Shown: positions 1 through 8,442, counted from the stretch's first letter. The stretch is DNA of 64,000 bases from Syntrophaceae bacterium (GCA_013388635.1 JACAEX010000014.1:96492-160491), one strand, 5' to 3'. Translations and numbers: made by a program. Notes: generated by a model not told the origin, from the letters alone.

Positions 1-24
1 CCCTTGATACCGGTACTGAAGAAA

Positions 25-99
25 GCCCACGTAGCTCAAAGGTAGAGCTGCTGATTTGTAATCAGCGGGTTGGCGGTTCAAATCCGTCCGTGGGCTCCA
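25..99 (+). tRNA. tRNA-Thr (anticodon UGU)
   Basis: The sequence folds as a complete cloverleaf. The 7-bp acceptor stem GCCCACG pairs with CGTGGGC (89-95), the D stem GCTC pairs with GAGC, and the 5-bp anticodon stem GCTGA/TCAGC closes the loop TTTGTAA, which gives anticodon TGT. The T arm carries TTCAAAT. The 3' CCA is encoded (97-99). The gene reads ACA codons. No terminator is visible after it. Confidence 0.95.
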
Positions 100-103
100 T
101 GTA

Positions 104-130
104 TTTTCAAGTGTCATTTTCAAGTGTCAC
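104..130. repeat. Short direct repeat after the tRNA
   Basis: The 13-base unit TTTTCAAGTGTCA occurs twice back to back just after the tRNA gene. It resembles the outer part of the inverted repeats that bound the neighbouring REP transposase, so it may be a decayed REP-type end. Its function is not known. Confidence 0.5.
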
Positions 131-138
131 GGGAAATG

Positions 139-154
139 GTGTCAGGCCTTGAAA
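139..154. repeat. Left inverted repeat of the REP transposase unit
   Basis: GTGTCAGGCCTTGAAA here is the exact reverse complement of 1104-1119. The pair brackets the degenerate REP-associated transposase and probably marks the ends of the ancestral element. Confidence 0.75.
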
Positions 155-1102
155 TGTGAATTAAGGCGATTCATCAGTTTCGACAATTCCTTATCCTTGA
201 CCATCTCCGCTCTCAACCTGGCGGCCACCTTGCTCACCGTACTATAATGAATCCCTCCAAACAGCTCCCCGATCGCCCCGTTACCGAGCCCTGTATAACG
301 ATGACAGAAATAGATGGCCACCTTTCTGGCCGTAGTTGCTCCTCCCCCTCTTCCCCATATCTCTCCCTCGTTGACCCCGAAGGCCTCGGATACCACACCC
401 ACCACCTCCTCCGGCGGGGGATGCCCAAGCAATCTCTTGCGCTCAACGATCCCTTCCGAAAGACGCTTCCCTTCTAACATCCCCTTGATTCTCTCTATAA
501 ATCCTTCATCCCCAAGAATGACCTGACCATAGAGGTTTCTCAAAGGTGTCGGCTCCCTGGCTCTTAACCCCTCCTCCACATATTCACGGTATCTCTCTCG
601 CCCTCTTTCTCTCCTTACCAAATTGAGAAAGAACCCACGCGTATTCCACCCACTGCGACCCCTTCTCCTTCCCAATGTACCCAAGATAACTGCTCCATGG
701 ATATTGCTCCGGCCTCCTGACCACACCCGCCCTCACCGGATTGAGGTGAACATATCGGCTCAGCAAAAGAAGATAAGCATCCTTTTCAACAAGGATCCCT
801 CTGTAACGCCCTTGGAAAAGATGCCCACTCCTTCCATATCTACGGTTAAAATACCCCGCATAACTGCTGTTGATCCCATGCATCACCTTCAGAACGTTCC
901 CCTTCGGCGTCTCCCAAACCAGGTCATAGTGGTTATCCATCAGAACATAACTGTGAATCAAAATTCCGTAACGATCGTGGTAATCCTCGAGGATCTGCAG
1001 GAATTTCACCCGGTTCCCATCTCTCAGGAAGATGTTCTTTCTTTCGTTTCCACGGCTGGTGATGTGATATAAAGCAGCATCAAGAAGTAGAAAATCTGCC
1101 AA
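142..1102 (-). pseudogene. REP-associated tyrosine transposase (Y1_Tnp) with DnaA-like C-terminal domain, frameshifted
   Basis: This is a relic of a HUH-type single-strand transposase of the TnpA-REP group, which acts on REP palindromes. The N-terminal frame (1102 to 584) has HITSRGNERKNIF, the RSGHLFQGRYRG block and YVHLNPVRAG, all typical of the family. The C-terminal frame (about 600 to 142) has the DnaA domain IV-like region IGELFGGIHYSTVSKVAARL. The two frames join at a GAGAGA stretch near 591-600, where one small indel stops the first frame soon afterwards. The metal-binding HUH motif reads NHYDLV instead of NHYHL, so one of the two histidines is lost. The only start visible is TTG at 1102, placed almost on the right inverted repeat. 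The product is very probably inactive. Confidence 0.85.
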
Positions 1103-1103
1103 T

Positions 1104-1119
1104 TTTCAAGGCCTGACAC
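1104..1119. repeat. Right inverted repeat of the REP transposase unit
   Basis: TTTCAAGGCCTGACAC is the exact reverse complement of 139-154, so the transposase relic sits between perfect 16-bp inverted repeats. The start codon of the transposase frame lies right beside it. Confidence 0.75.
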
Positions 1120-1124
1120 TATAC

Positions 1125-1147
1125 TTTAGCTCTAGTCTAGAGCTAAA
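1125..1147. promoter_or_regulatory. Perfect 23-bp palindrome
   Basis: TTTAGCTCTAG and CTAGAGCTAAA form 11-bp arms around one central base. The arms are AT-rich and no T tract follows, so a protein-binding site or remobilised REP-type structure fits better than a terminator. It lies in the promoter region of the transposase relic. Confidence 0.4.
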
Positions 1148-1186
1148 ATTCTAGTAAAGAATCAACACCTTTTTCGAAGACATCTT

Positions 1187-1254
1187 TCACCTCCATCATT
1201 TTGATTCTTTGATTTTAGTCTATTCAATCAAAGAGGAGGTGTCAATCAGAATCA
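1187..1254. repeat. Nested inverted repeats in a gene-free stretch
   Basis: The blocks CACCTCC and CTTTGATT recur as AATCAAAG and GGAGGTG about 20-30 bases further on, and TTTTGATTCT recurs as AGAATCAAAA. The stretch from 1120 to 1508 contains no credible gene. It holds this structure, the palindrome at 1125 and the DUF5674 relic at 1350. Confidence 0.4.
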
Positions 1255-1349
1255 AAAGGGCGCAGACTCTGTGGGAGTGTCCGGTGGGGACATAGCTAAA
1301 TTATTTGGGTGGTTCTAAAATTCCAGGCCATTTTGGACACCTATGAACA

Positions 1350-1425
1350 AAATCGTATGATTTGGGATTGAAATTTCGAATAGGATAAAGACGAAGGGGG
1401 TATGAAAATCCGCTTTATACGGCTG
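1350..1425 (+). pseudogene. Relic of DUF5674 promoter and 5' end
   Basis: About 75 bases match the region that leads into the intact DUF5674 gene at 13806. Both copies contain AAATCGTATGATTT, then TAGGATAAAGAC, then an ATG that opens MKI.FIR in this copy and MKIHIIR in the intact one. Similarity ends about ten codons after the ATG (1402), and the frame stops soon after. The likely origin is duplication of the locus followed by loss of the body of the gene. Confidence 0.6.
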
Positions 1426-1508
1426 TCATGGACAGGGTTGTCAATCATCGATCGTGGCTTGTCATATATACCAATTTGAACCAGCGAAGGGCCTTGGGAG
1501 CCGGTTCT

Positions 1509-1715
1509 TTACATTCTGTCCACTGATGGCATCCCTCCCAATCCACAATAACCATATTCTCTGCCCGGAGGCGCAGCCTTTCTTCGCCACATCATGCAAT
1601 TTAAACCTTCGCATATCCATTCCATGTTTATTCCTCTGACTTCCTTGTTTTTGGCTTTTGAAAATTTGAATGGACAATATTTTTTACTCGCTTCATCCTT
1701 AGTAACTAACATCAT
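1509..1715 (-). CDS. Small cysteine-rich protein, probable zinc-binding
   Basis: The 68-residue protein has Cys residues spaced as YCPF near residue 14, ICEGLNCMMW near residue 37 and YGYCGLGG near residue 58. This order (CPF, CxxxxCMxW, GYCGL) is one I recognise from small proteins of unknown role found in bacteria and phages, where the cysteines are expected to bind a metal. A strong ribosome binding site (AAAGGAGGGG) stands just before two successive ATG codons, which supports translation. It has no obvious operon partner. The next gene downstream on the same strand is the degenerate transposase. The function is unknown. Confidence 0.6.
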   Translation of the reverse strand: MMLVTKDEASKKYCPFKFSKAKNKEVRGINMEWICEGLNCMMWRRKAAPPGREYGYCGLGGMPSVDRM

Positions 1716-1852
1716 CGCCCCTCCTTTAATTTCTAATCTTCCCCTATTCCAATAAGACCGATTAGACCAGACTCACGATTACAAGGATTGAGAGTCCGGT
1801 TGGAGGGTTTTAATTACCTCCAGGTCTATGCGGTTCGTCGTTTTTAAACGGA

Positions 1853-3259
1853 CTACGCTCTCTCAAAGACCGAAACAGGAGACGGGCTTAGGCTGCTCCC
1901 TTTTAAGACTTTATCGCGCGGCAGAATCTTCTGGGAATCCCACTTTTCGTTGTTATCGGCCCAATCCAGGGATGTATCGATGTATTTCGCAACGCTTTTC
2001 CCAGCGATATTAAGTAACAGGAAAAGAAGACTTCGTTTGAGGTTGATGGGAGAAACTCTTAAAAAATATGGAATATGCCGAAGAATCGAAGAAAAAGAGT
2101 AAAACTCGTTCTGGACATAACGATGTCCTTCGGCAAGTTCCTGGGGAGTCATGTTCTTGGGTTGAAATACAACAGTATGGTGGTCGTAATGGCTCCAATC
2201 ATGAGAGATGATCCGTCCCTGATCTTTGAAACGCTGGTATAGTCGTGTTCCGGGATAGGGCGTCAGAACCTGTAAGGCCATCGTGGGAAGTTTAGTCCTC
2301 CCCAAAAACTCCAGGGTATCATCGAAAATGGCTTTCGTATCCGTATCAAATCCCAAAATGATAGAGGGGTGAAAGGCAATCCCGTTGTCCTGGATAATCT
2401 TAATCGCCTCCTCTGTCTCTTCTATGGATTTAAGCGCTTTTTTCATTCCCACCAGGCTTGAAGGCGATACGGATTCAAGCCCGAAGAACAAGGCCGCACA
2501 GCCTGAGAGGCGACATAACTTTAGCATCTCTCTATCTCTCGCTAAGGATATGGAACTCTGTCCTACCCATCGGATGCCTAACGGCATCAAACCTTCAAAC
2601 AATTCTTTGGAATATTCCGGGTGCCCGGCGACATTATCGTCTAAGATCAAAAACGTCTTGGAATCGGATTGTTTGATATCTTCAACCACCATCGAAACCG
2701 GCCTATGCCTGATTTTTCTGCCATAAAAATCTGTTACCGAACAAAATTCACAGGCGTACGGACATCCCCTGGTCGTCAGCAGCCCTACGCAGTTAAATAT
2801 CGCCTTGTCAATACGAAAATCTCGTCGAGGGAAAGGAACCTTTGAAAGATCAGGCTCTGGTACATGGTAGAATTTCTGGAGCGTTCCCCTTCTAAAATCG
2901 TTGACCAAATCTGCCCAACAGCCTTCTGCCTCTCCGATGACCACTGCATCGGCATGCTGGATGGCTTCTTGCGGCAAGATAGTAGGATGAATTCCACCGA
3001 GAACGACTTTGGAACCTCTTTTTCTAAACCTTCCGGATAATTGATAGCTTCGATTTGCCGTTGCAGTCATGCAAGAAATTCCAACCAGGTCGTAATCTAA
3101 AGAAAAATCTATCTCTCTGATTTCTTCATCCACAACGGTGATGTCCACATCATCTGGCGTCAGTGAGGCCAGGATGTGGAGACCTAATTGAGGTATCTTA
3201 ATAGCTCGTAATTTTTTACGAAACTTATGAGAAGGTGAAACCAGTAAGAGTTTCATCAC
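1853..3259 (-). CDS. B12-binding domain radical SAM protein
   Basis: The 468-residue protein belongs to the cobalamin-dependent radical SAM class. An N-terminal Rossmann-like B12-binding domain starts at MKLLLVSP and contains the blocks VVLGGIHPTILPQEA and VIGEAEG. The radical SAM core follows, with its CxxxCxxC cluster motif as RGCPYACEFC near residues 165-175, and a C-terminal helical region ends the protein. Such enzymes often methylate or rearrange unactivated carbon in lipids, hopanoids or cofactors, but the substrate cannot be read here. The start at 3259 is preferred over 3304 because GAAAGGAAG lies correctly in front of it. The gene stands alone on this strand. Confidence 0.85.
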   Translation of the reverse strand: MMKLLLVSPSHKFRKKLRAIKIPQLGLHILASLTPDDVDITVVDEEIREIDFSLDYDLVGISCMTATANRSYQLSGRFRKRGSKVVLGGIHPTILPQEAIQHADAVVIGEAEGCWADLVNDFRRGTLQKFYHVPEPDLSKVPFPRRDFRIDKAIFNCVGLLTTRGCPYACEFCSVTDFYGRKIRHRPVSMVVEDIKQSDSKTFLILDDNVAGHPEYSKELFEGLMPLGIRWVGQSSISLARDREMLKLCRLSGCAALFFGLESVSPSSLVGMKKALKSIEETEEAIKIIQDNGIAFHPSIILGFDTDTKAIFDDTLEFLGRTKLPTMALQVLTPYPGTRLYQRFKDQGRIISHDWSHYDHHTVVFQPKNMTPQELAEGHRYVQNEFYSFSSILRHIPYFLRVSPINLKRSLLFLLLNIAGKSVAKYIDTSLDWADNNEKWDSQKILPRDKVLKGSSLSPSPVSVFERA

Positions 3260-3573
3260 TACGGCTTCCTTTCTTACAAAAATATTTAGAAGGCGGCATC
3301 CCATCTAATGAAGCATCTGGGGTAACCTTCCTCTGACAAAGTTTGGATGCCCTACCCCTTAAACCTAACCCAAACCGGCTTCTTAACCTTTACCTGACGA
3401 CCATTTGCATGGTTCGTGCGTGACGAGCCATCACGAAGAATTTATCTGATCGTGGCCCGGGGTGGGCAATCTTAATCCGCTCTCCAACCTCAAACGGGCC
3501 ATCGCTTCAAACGTAGTTTGGCTCCATGGGAACATTGAGGAGCTTTTGGGATTCTACCCGCCGGAGTCTCGAT

Positions 3574-3804
3574 CTATCTGTTCAAATTCTTCTCTCTGAA
3601 CGAGGCCCTGATACTTCTGGGAACCCAGAGAAAGAGAATGATGAGCATCCCTGAACCGACAGATATTAAGATCGTATAGATCAACGAAGTCTCAAAATTC
3701 CAAAACAGAAATTTCGTCACCACAGATGGAGCCGTCGAATTTTGGAACGCAAAGACAACCACACCGATGACCACCAGTAAAGCCAGCCACAAAGAGAACC
3801 GCAT
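3574..3804 (-). CDS. LapA-domain (DUF1049) small membrane protein
   Basis: The 76-residue protein has two membrane helices. The first contains the family-typical block VVFAFQNSTAPSVVTKFLFW, and a short polar tail ends the protein. LapA/YciS-like proteins are inner membrane proteins linked to envelope or lipopolysaccharide assembly. The start is supported by AAAGGAGCG eight bases upstream. A second LapA-type gene lies at 8540-8746. Both sit in a run of envelope- and stress-type genes on the same strand. Confidence 0.8.
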   Translation of the reverse strand: MRFSLWLALLVVIGVVVFAFQNSTAPSVVTKFLFWNFETSLIYTILISVGSGMLIILFLWVPRSIRASFREKNLNR

Positions 3805-3937
3805 GGATTTCGCTCCTTTCTGAAGGAAAGAGATAGGATCGTATAATCCCTGTCAAGCTTAGACCCACCACTTTCCTTCTGCTTTGCAAACTGTACCAAT
3901 CTTTTATAAGGCTATTCCGGTCGTCACAGCCAACCAA

Positions 3938-4471
3938 TCAACGCCCTCGTCGGATATGCATAAAGATTCGCACCAGTGATCGCCTCCAATAGACCCCGAG
4001 CACCATCGATAGAGAGGCAAAAAAAGCCGCCCCGAGACCACAGGCAACGCGTACACCCTTGGCCAGCCTCAACTGTTCCCTCCCTCGCCGAAGTTCTATC
4101 TTGCCTGTCTCAAGTCGCCTTTCCCCTTCGGTCACCATAATCTCTCCCTTGGCAACCTGATCATCTCCTTGGCCGATCCGCTTTCTACCTTCCTCGAAGC
4201 TCTTTCCACCTTTCAGTAACTTGTCCGCTAACACCAGAAACAGGTTGTCTTTAGCTCGCTCGTACTCCTTCTTACCTTCTGACAACTCTTGCTTGCCGCT
4301 CTCCAACTTCGCTTTGCCCTCCTCGAGCGCGTGCTCTCCCTTTTCAAGTTCTCTTTGGCCATCGGCTATTTGCCTTTCCCCGGCAGTAATCTTCCCGGTG
4401 AGAGACAGATAACCGACCAAAGATGTAACAGCCAATAGAATAATGAGCAGTAGGACAAGCATCTTGACCAT
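3938..4471 (-). CDS. Membrane-anchored coiled-coil protein with G-x6 repeats
   Basis: The 177-residue protein has an N-terminal membrane helix (residues about 3-26), a long charged helix (about 30-138) and a second hydrophobic segment (about 142-162). The charged part is built from heptad-like units in which a glycine recurs about every seven residues, as in EKGEHALEEGKAKLESGK and later EGERRLETGKIELRRG. Similar glycine-spaced coiled coils occur in the linker parts of membrane transporters and YhgE/Pip-type proteins. I do not recognise a specific family, and the function is unknown. Confidence 0.6.
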   Translation of the reverse strand: MVKMLVLLLIILLAVTSLVGYLSLTGKITAGERQIADGQRELEKGEHALEEGKAKLESGKQELSEGKKEYERAKDNLFLVLADKLLKGGKSFEEGRKRIGQGDDQVAKGEIMVTEGERRLETGKIELRRGREQLRLAKGVRVACGLGAAFFASLSMVLGVYWRRSLVRIFMHIRRGR

Positions 4472-4504
4472 GATTTTTCCCCTGTGTTTTAATGATCTAA
4501 CGGG

Positions 4505-5035
4505 CTATTCAATCTTTTCAGACAAAATCAAAGTCTCTCGTCTAAGAGGAGACGGGACATAGACCAGGTTGATTTCTATCCTCCCGAGGGCCTTTTCCTT
4601 GACAGCCATCCTTGGGATTGTAACATCCAAAGACCCCTCGGCAATCTCACCAGGCTTAAGCGCCTTTAAAAACAAAGAAGCTGTCGCTATTTTCTCTCCG
4701 GATTTAAAAGGGATTGGTTTCCCAGCTCCATCCGAGTATTCGAGGGTGACCGCCTGGATATCCAGGATATCTGGTGATTTATTGGTTATTTTGATATGAC
4801 CCTTGAGGCTTGGCGTCTCGACGATCTCTTTAGAAGCTATGTCTACGTCCATGACGACTTGAAGGTCGGTAAGCTCCACAAGAAAATTCTGCCCCTTAAG
4901 CTCTGACTTTTGAGGAACCAGATTTTTTGTGGTCCGTTCCTGTTTGGGAGCTTCTGCCTTCTGCGCCTTAGAACAACCAAAAACTCCAATGGCCAAACCC
5001 AATCCTATGAGTATGAAGATCTTGATGAAATGCAT
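4505..5035 (-). CDS. LEA-like/WHy-type lipoprotein
   Basis: The 176-residue protein begins with a lipoprotein signal: MHFIKIFIL, a hydrophobic stretch, then the lipobox VFGC, so Cys is near residue 20. The mature part has a beta-rich fold with conserved-looking strands such as SLKGHIKITNKSPDILDI and a later SLDVTIPRM, which resemble the immunoglobulin-like LEA-14/WHy domain. It should be anchored in the periplasmic leaflet. The start at 5035 is chosen because AAAGGGGGACAGC stands in front of it and the signal begins there. Earlier in-frame starts give a Lys-rich, unlikely N terminus. The exact function is unknown. Confidence 0.6.
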   Translation of the reverse strand: MHFIKIFILIGLGLAIGVFGCSKAQKAEAPKQERTTKNLVPQKSELKGQNFLVELTDLQVVMDVDIASKEIVETPSLKGHIKITNKSPDILDIQAVTLEYSDGAGKPIPFKSGEKIATASLFLKALKPGEIAEGSLDVTIPRMAVKEKALGRIEINLVYVPSPLRRETLILSEKIE

Positions 5036-5215
5036 ACGCTGTCCCCCTTTCTGAGTTCCGTATCCGTAAGTTTCCATTCTTTTCGTTCCCCCCTTATCCA
5101 TTTTTTTCCTCCTTTCTTCCTTTTTCTTCTTACTCGAAGAGCCGCATGCCAATCATCGGGCCAGAGTGAGGATGCTAAGTAAATTCATCAGCGGAGACAT
5201 GTCGTAAGAAACACT

Positions 5216-5539
5216 CTATCCATCAGATCTCCTTCCGATCTCGTTCACTCCTGCCGGCTGGAACACGGTGTGAAACATTATTCTATAGGGTTCTTTGAGC
5301 AGGCTCATTGCCCCCCGGAGCACCCTGAAACGATCCGACCTCAAGTGGCTTTTAAGGCTCTCCTGAGTATCCCATTCTTCAATAAGATAGAGTTCATTTT
5401 CATCCTCGACATTCTGACAAAAGTTGCACCAAAGACACCCTTTCTCCATCCTGATGGGACCGATCAGTGAAGCAATCGTCTGAGATAACTCCAAACGCTT
5501 CTCAGAAAGAACCTCCATTCGCACGATGACGAGAACCAT
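5216..5539 (-). CDS. ABM-domain (antibiotic biosynthesis monooxygenase-like) protein
   Basis: The 107-residue protein has the ferredoxin-like ABM fold pattern: an opening strand VLVIVRMEVL, the helix EKRLELSQTIASLIGPIR, the conserved MEKGCLWCNFCQNVEDEN and then LYLIEEWDTQESLKSHLRSD. Family members act as small quinone/heme-type monooxygenases or as stress proteins without known substrate. A sigma-54 type promoter at 5553-5568 would start transcription only about three bases before the ATG at 5539, so the message may be leaderless. No clear ribosome binding site is visible. The next sigma-54 promoter of the same design is at 10445. Confidence 0.8.
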   Translation of the reverse strand: MVLVIVRMEVLSEKRLELSQTIASLIGPIRMEKGCLWCNFCQNVEDENELYLIEEWDTQESLKSHLRSDRFRVLRGAMSLLKEPYRIMFHTVFQPAGVNEIGRRSDG

Positions 5540-5552
5540 ACCGAATTGTATT

Positions 5553-5568
5553 TGCAAGTGGCTTGCCA
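5553..5568 (-). promoter_or_regulatory. Sigma-54 promoter (-24/-12) for the ABM gene
   Basis: Read on the minus strand, the site is TGGCAAG-CCAC-TTGCA, which matches the -24 GG and -12 GC consensus with correct spacing. The predicted start of transcription is about 5542. An almost identical site lies at 10445-10460, and both have a palindrome about 139 bp upstream. Confidence 0.75.
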
Positions 5569-5667
5569 CCAAGCAAAAGAAAATCAGAAGTTTGGAATCA
5601 TTCTTTAATAACAGGGAATTGGATTGATGGGGGAGAACAGCAGAGAAGTATAAACCTATCTCTTTGC

Positions 5668-5701
5668 CCTCAACATTTGGTGGAACCTCAGTATATTGAG
5701 G
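5668..5701. promoter_or_regulatory. Enhancer-like palindromes for a sigma-54 activator
   Basis: CCTCAGTATATTGAGG (5686-5701) is a palindrome with 5-bp arms, and CCTCAACATTTGGTGG (5668-5683) is a weaker copy beside it. The same pair is found at 10559-10592. Their distance to the -12 element is about 139 bp in both cases, which fits binding of a sigma-54 activator. The activator gene at 10617 is the obvious candidate. Confidence 0.6.
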
Positions 5702-5732
5702 GATACTTTGGATAGGGGCGGATGGTGAGAGC

Positions 5733-6185
5733 TCAGTAATGCAAACTGATCGTCAGATCCAGGGTTCCCCCGCTGTACTGGAAACTGGCCGAAGAGAAAG
5801 AAGGCGCGGAGAGCAAGGCTTTTACATCGTTTGAAAAACCGTAGCCTTCGATTGGGATCCCCAGCCAGTTGGTGTCAAGCTTGCCGTTCATGTTTTCATC
5901 GTGAACGACGGCAAGCGCATACGTTCCCGGCGGGATGTCTTCAAAGTCGCAGCGGGCTTCCATCTTCCGAATTTTTATTACCATAACATTGACTGCCTCT
6001 CGCAGAACCTCAATTGGGAAGCCCTCTGGCGAATCGAAAAGTGCGCAATCCACGGTTCCAGTACTGTTTCTTATGTTCAGGACTTTCACGTGAATTCCCG
6101 GACATGATGATAACTGGGCAAGGGCAATGGTGGTGAGATTCGTAAATACCAGCACTACAAACAATACAATGCACCCAATTTTCAT
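5733..6185 (-). CDS. DUF2141 secreted protein
   Basis: The 150-residue protein has a Sec signal peptide (MKIGCIVLFVVLVF, with cleavage probably after the ALA near residue 23). A DUF2141 domain follows, seen in GTVDCALFDSPEGFP, CDFEDIPPGTYALAVVHDEN, and MNGKLDTNWLGIPIEGYGFS. DUF2141 proteins are small periplasmic or outer-membrane-associated beta proteins of unknown function. AAAGGAGGTCCCC before the ATG is a strong ribosome binding site. The gene lies just upstream of the sigma-54 controlled ABM gene, with the enhancer region between them. Confidence 0.85.
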   Translation of the reverse strand: MKIGCIVLFVVLVFTNLTTIALAQLSSCPGIHVKVLNIRNSTGTVDCALFDSPEGFPIEVLREAVNVMVIKIRKMEARCDFEDIPPGTYALAVVHDENMNGKLDTNWLGIPIEGYGFSNDVKALLSAPSFSSASFQYSGGTLDLTISLHY

Positions 6186-6309
6186 GGGGACCTCCTTTTT
6201 GTTTGAATTTTAGACCGTGGCGGCTACCGCGGACTTCCGATTGATTGACTCATTCATGATCTTCCTCATAATTCTGGTCTGCATAGTCTGAGTCATGCTT
6301 GTAAGACTG

Positions 6310-7161
6310 TTAATTTCCCTCCAGGAAATAAGCAAACTCACCTCCCATAACGAGAATCATCGAAGAATAAAAGACCCAAAAAACGAAAATGACCAAGCCG
6401 CTCAATGAGCCATAAAAAAAAGAGTAATGGGCGAGATGGACCACATACCAGGTGAAAACATGTTTGGCCAGTTCCCAGAGCAAGCCGGTAAAAAGAGCTG
6501 CCTGGAGGGCGGATGTGAAGTGGATCTTCTTATAAGGGATGATTTTGTAAATCAAAAAAACCATGCAATAGGTGAGGAAAAAGGGGAGCAGGTATTTCAA
6601 AATCCATCGAATTGTCGGCCCTATTGCTACAGAAATCTGTCCCTGGTAATCCTGAAGGAAGGTGATCATGGGGCTAAGAATCAAGCTCACAATGAGAAGG
6701 ATTCCTGCCAGGAGAATCATCAATAGATCAATGCCGATTCCACGTAACATTCCTCTGTTTTTCTCCACCCGAAACACGATATTGAGAGCGATTCGCAGAG
6801 AGCCGAAGACCCATGTGGAGAACCAGAGTAAACCCACGAACCCCAGGATTCCCACAATCTGACGGCTCTCGATTAGATCCATGAGGCTTCTTATTATCTT
6901 CGGATCCAATGTCGGAGCCACATTGCTGAAATAGGTGCGTATATGATTGAGCACGGCTTGGTCGTTGTAAAGATAGGTTCCAACCAGCGCCAAAAGCAGA
7001 AGGAGAAAAGGGATCAAGTTGATGAGGATGTTAAAGGCAATCCCCGAAGCCAGGAAAAAGCCGTTGTCGTCATTGAATTTTCTTAGAGCCTGCCAGAGGA
7101 GACTGAAGTTCTTGAAAAACTTCTTGAGCCATTTGAATCTCATCGGATGAGTCCGTTTCAT
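6310..7161 (-). CDS. YihY/BrkB-type inner membrane protein
   Basis: The 283-residue protein has about six membrane helices and the YihY (PF03631) signature: ASGIAFNILINLIPFLLLLL near residue 40 and GLLWFSTWVFGSLRIALNIV near residue 115. The C terminus is ILVMGGEFAYF. The family is widespread and was once labelled ribonuclease BN in error. Its transport or envelope role is not settled. The gene is followed by DUF2141 on the same strand and preceded by an AI-2E family transporter. The start codon choice between 7161 and 7143 is uncertain. Confidence 0.85.
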   Translation of the reverse strand: MKRTHPMRFKWLKKFFKNFSLLWQALRKFNDDNGFFLASGIAFNILINLIPFLLLLLALVGTYLYNDQAVLNHIRTYFSNVAPTLDPKIIRSLMDLIESRQIVGILGFVGLLWFSTWVFGSLRIALNIVFRVEKNRGMLRGIGIDLLMILLAGILLIVSLILSPMITFLQDYQGQISVAIGPTIRWILKYLLPFFLTYCMVFLIYKIIPYKKIHFTSALQAALFTGLLWELAKHVFTWYVVHLAHYSFFYGSLSGLVIFVFWVFYSSMILVMGGEFAYFLEGN

Positions 7162-7293
7162 TCCGTCAAGGGATCCCTGGAGAAAACCTTCGATTCACTC
7201 TTAAAGAAAATGGGCCACCGGGCGGTTTGATGTTCTTGGATGCTCCTTTCCTCCCCGCCTTTCTTCCTATGCCGCCTGACCCTCTCGATCCAA

Positions 7294-8328
7294 TCAATCT
7301 CCGGTGCCGGATCCCAGCATGATGGCAAGCCCTCGTGTTTCTTCATAACTTTCCAGTGCGATCTTGACAAGGCTGGTCATGGGCACCGAGAGGATCATAC
7401 CAATCGGCCCAAGGACCCATCCCCAGAAGACCAATGAAAGGAAGACTACCAGCGCTGATAAACTCAGACCTCTGCCCATAAACTTCGGTTCCAGGATATT
7501 GCCAATCACGCCATTGATGACCAAAAAACCGAGAACGGCTAAAAGGGCAGACCCCACCCCTAACTGGATGAGAGCGAGAAGGACGGCAGGCAAGGCAGCA
7601 ATGATTGAGCCAATATTAGGCACATAGTTCAGCAGGAACACGAGCGTTCCCCAGAGCACGGGATAATCGACCCCGAGGATTAAGAGCCAAAGCCAAATGG
7701 CAAGGCCAGATGCCGCACCGATCAGGGTTTTAATGACCAAATAGCGTTTGGCGCTCTGGCTGAATTTCTCAATAGTAGAAAGCGACCTCTCCGGGTTTTT
7801 TAACACAACCTTCAATTTCTTTGGCAAATCTGCTGCCTCTAAAAGGATAAACACAACCGTTAGCAGGATCAGAAACGCATTGGTGAAGACCATGCTCAGG
7901 GTTGAAAATATGTTTCCCGCCAAGTCCATCACCCACCCCGGATTTAAAGTATGGGGTACCTCTTCTGCTGGAATGTTAATGCCCCTTTCGCTCAGCCAGC
8001 TTATTAAAGCAGCAATATGGGTTGATAACCGGTCTTGATAGTCGGGGAGGGATCTCAAGAAATCATTCAGAGAAGGACCGATCAATGCTCCAAAAAGCAA
8101 TCCCACAATGAGGATAGCCATCAGAATGAGAACAAGTGCAAGGACCTTCGGCACGCCTTTGCGTTGCAACCAGAACAACGGTGGAGTGCAAATGACGGCA
8201 ATGAACACCGCAAGAAAAAAGGGGACCAGAATGGAACTGGCCGTCTTCATTCCTGCCACTACAATGATAAAGCTAGCCAGGATCAATAGTGCGGGCGTCT
8301 TGGCCACGTGTTTCACATTATCATCCAT
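7294..8328 (-). CDS. AI-2E family transporter (PerM/TqsA type)
   Basis: The 344-residue protein has about seven or eight membrane helices arranged as in PF01594. Two helices come first, then a soluble amphipathic stretch (about residues 70-140), then a helix bundle with the family motifs ILGVDYPVLWGTLVFLLNYVPNIG and VLEPKFMGRGLSLSALVVFLSLVFW-like text near the C terminus. Members export small molecules or ions, including autoinducer-2 in TqsA and Na+ in some homologues. No specific substrate can be inferred. The ATG at 8328 has AAGGAG rather far upstream. Confidence 0.88.
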   Translation of the reverse strand: MDDNVKHVAKTPALLILASFIIVVAGMKTASSILVPFFLAVFIAVICTPPLFWLQRKGVPKVLALVLILMAILIVGLLFGALIGPSLNDFLRSLPDYQDRLSTHIAALISWLSERGINIPAEEVPHTLNPGWVMDLAGNIFSTLSMVFTNAFLILLTVVFILLEAADLPKKLKVVLKNPERSLSTIEKFSQSAKRYLVIKTLIGAASGLAIWLWLLILGVDYPVLWGTLVFLLNYVPNIGSIIAALPAVLLALIQLGVGSALLAVLGFLVINGVIGNILEPKFMGRGLSLSALVVFLSLVFWGWVLGPIGMILSVPMTSLVKIALESYEETRGLAIMLGSGTGD

Positions 8329-8442
8329 TGAGTACCCGTTTACTCCTTCCTCTTCTCCCCTTCTTCTCCGAAACTCCCCAAAACGGGCTAAACCCCGCCT
8401 ATGGCGGGATGCTACCCAACGATATATTTCAGTGGAAATAAT

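Noticed and set aside
247..477. Plus-strand open frame opposite the transposase relic
   Set aside because: It is a shadow of the minus-strand coding sequence, with Pro/Ser-rich translation and no ribosome binding site.
7158..7370. Minus-strand frame between the YihY and AI-2E genes
   Set aside because: It has no family features and overlaps the start of one gene and the end of the other.
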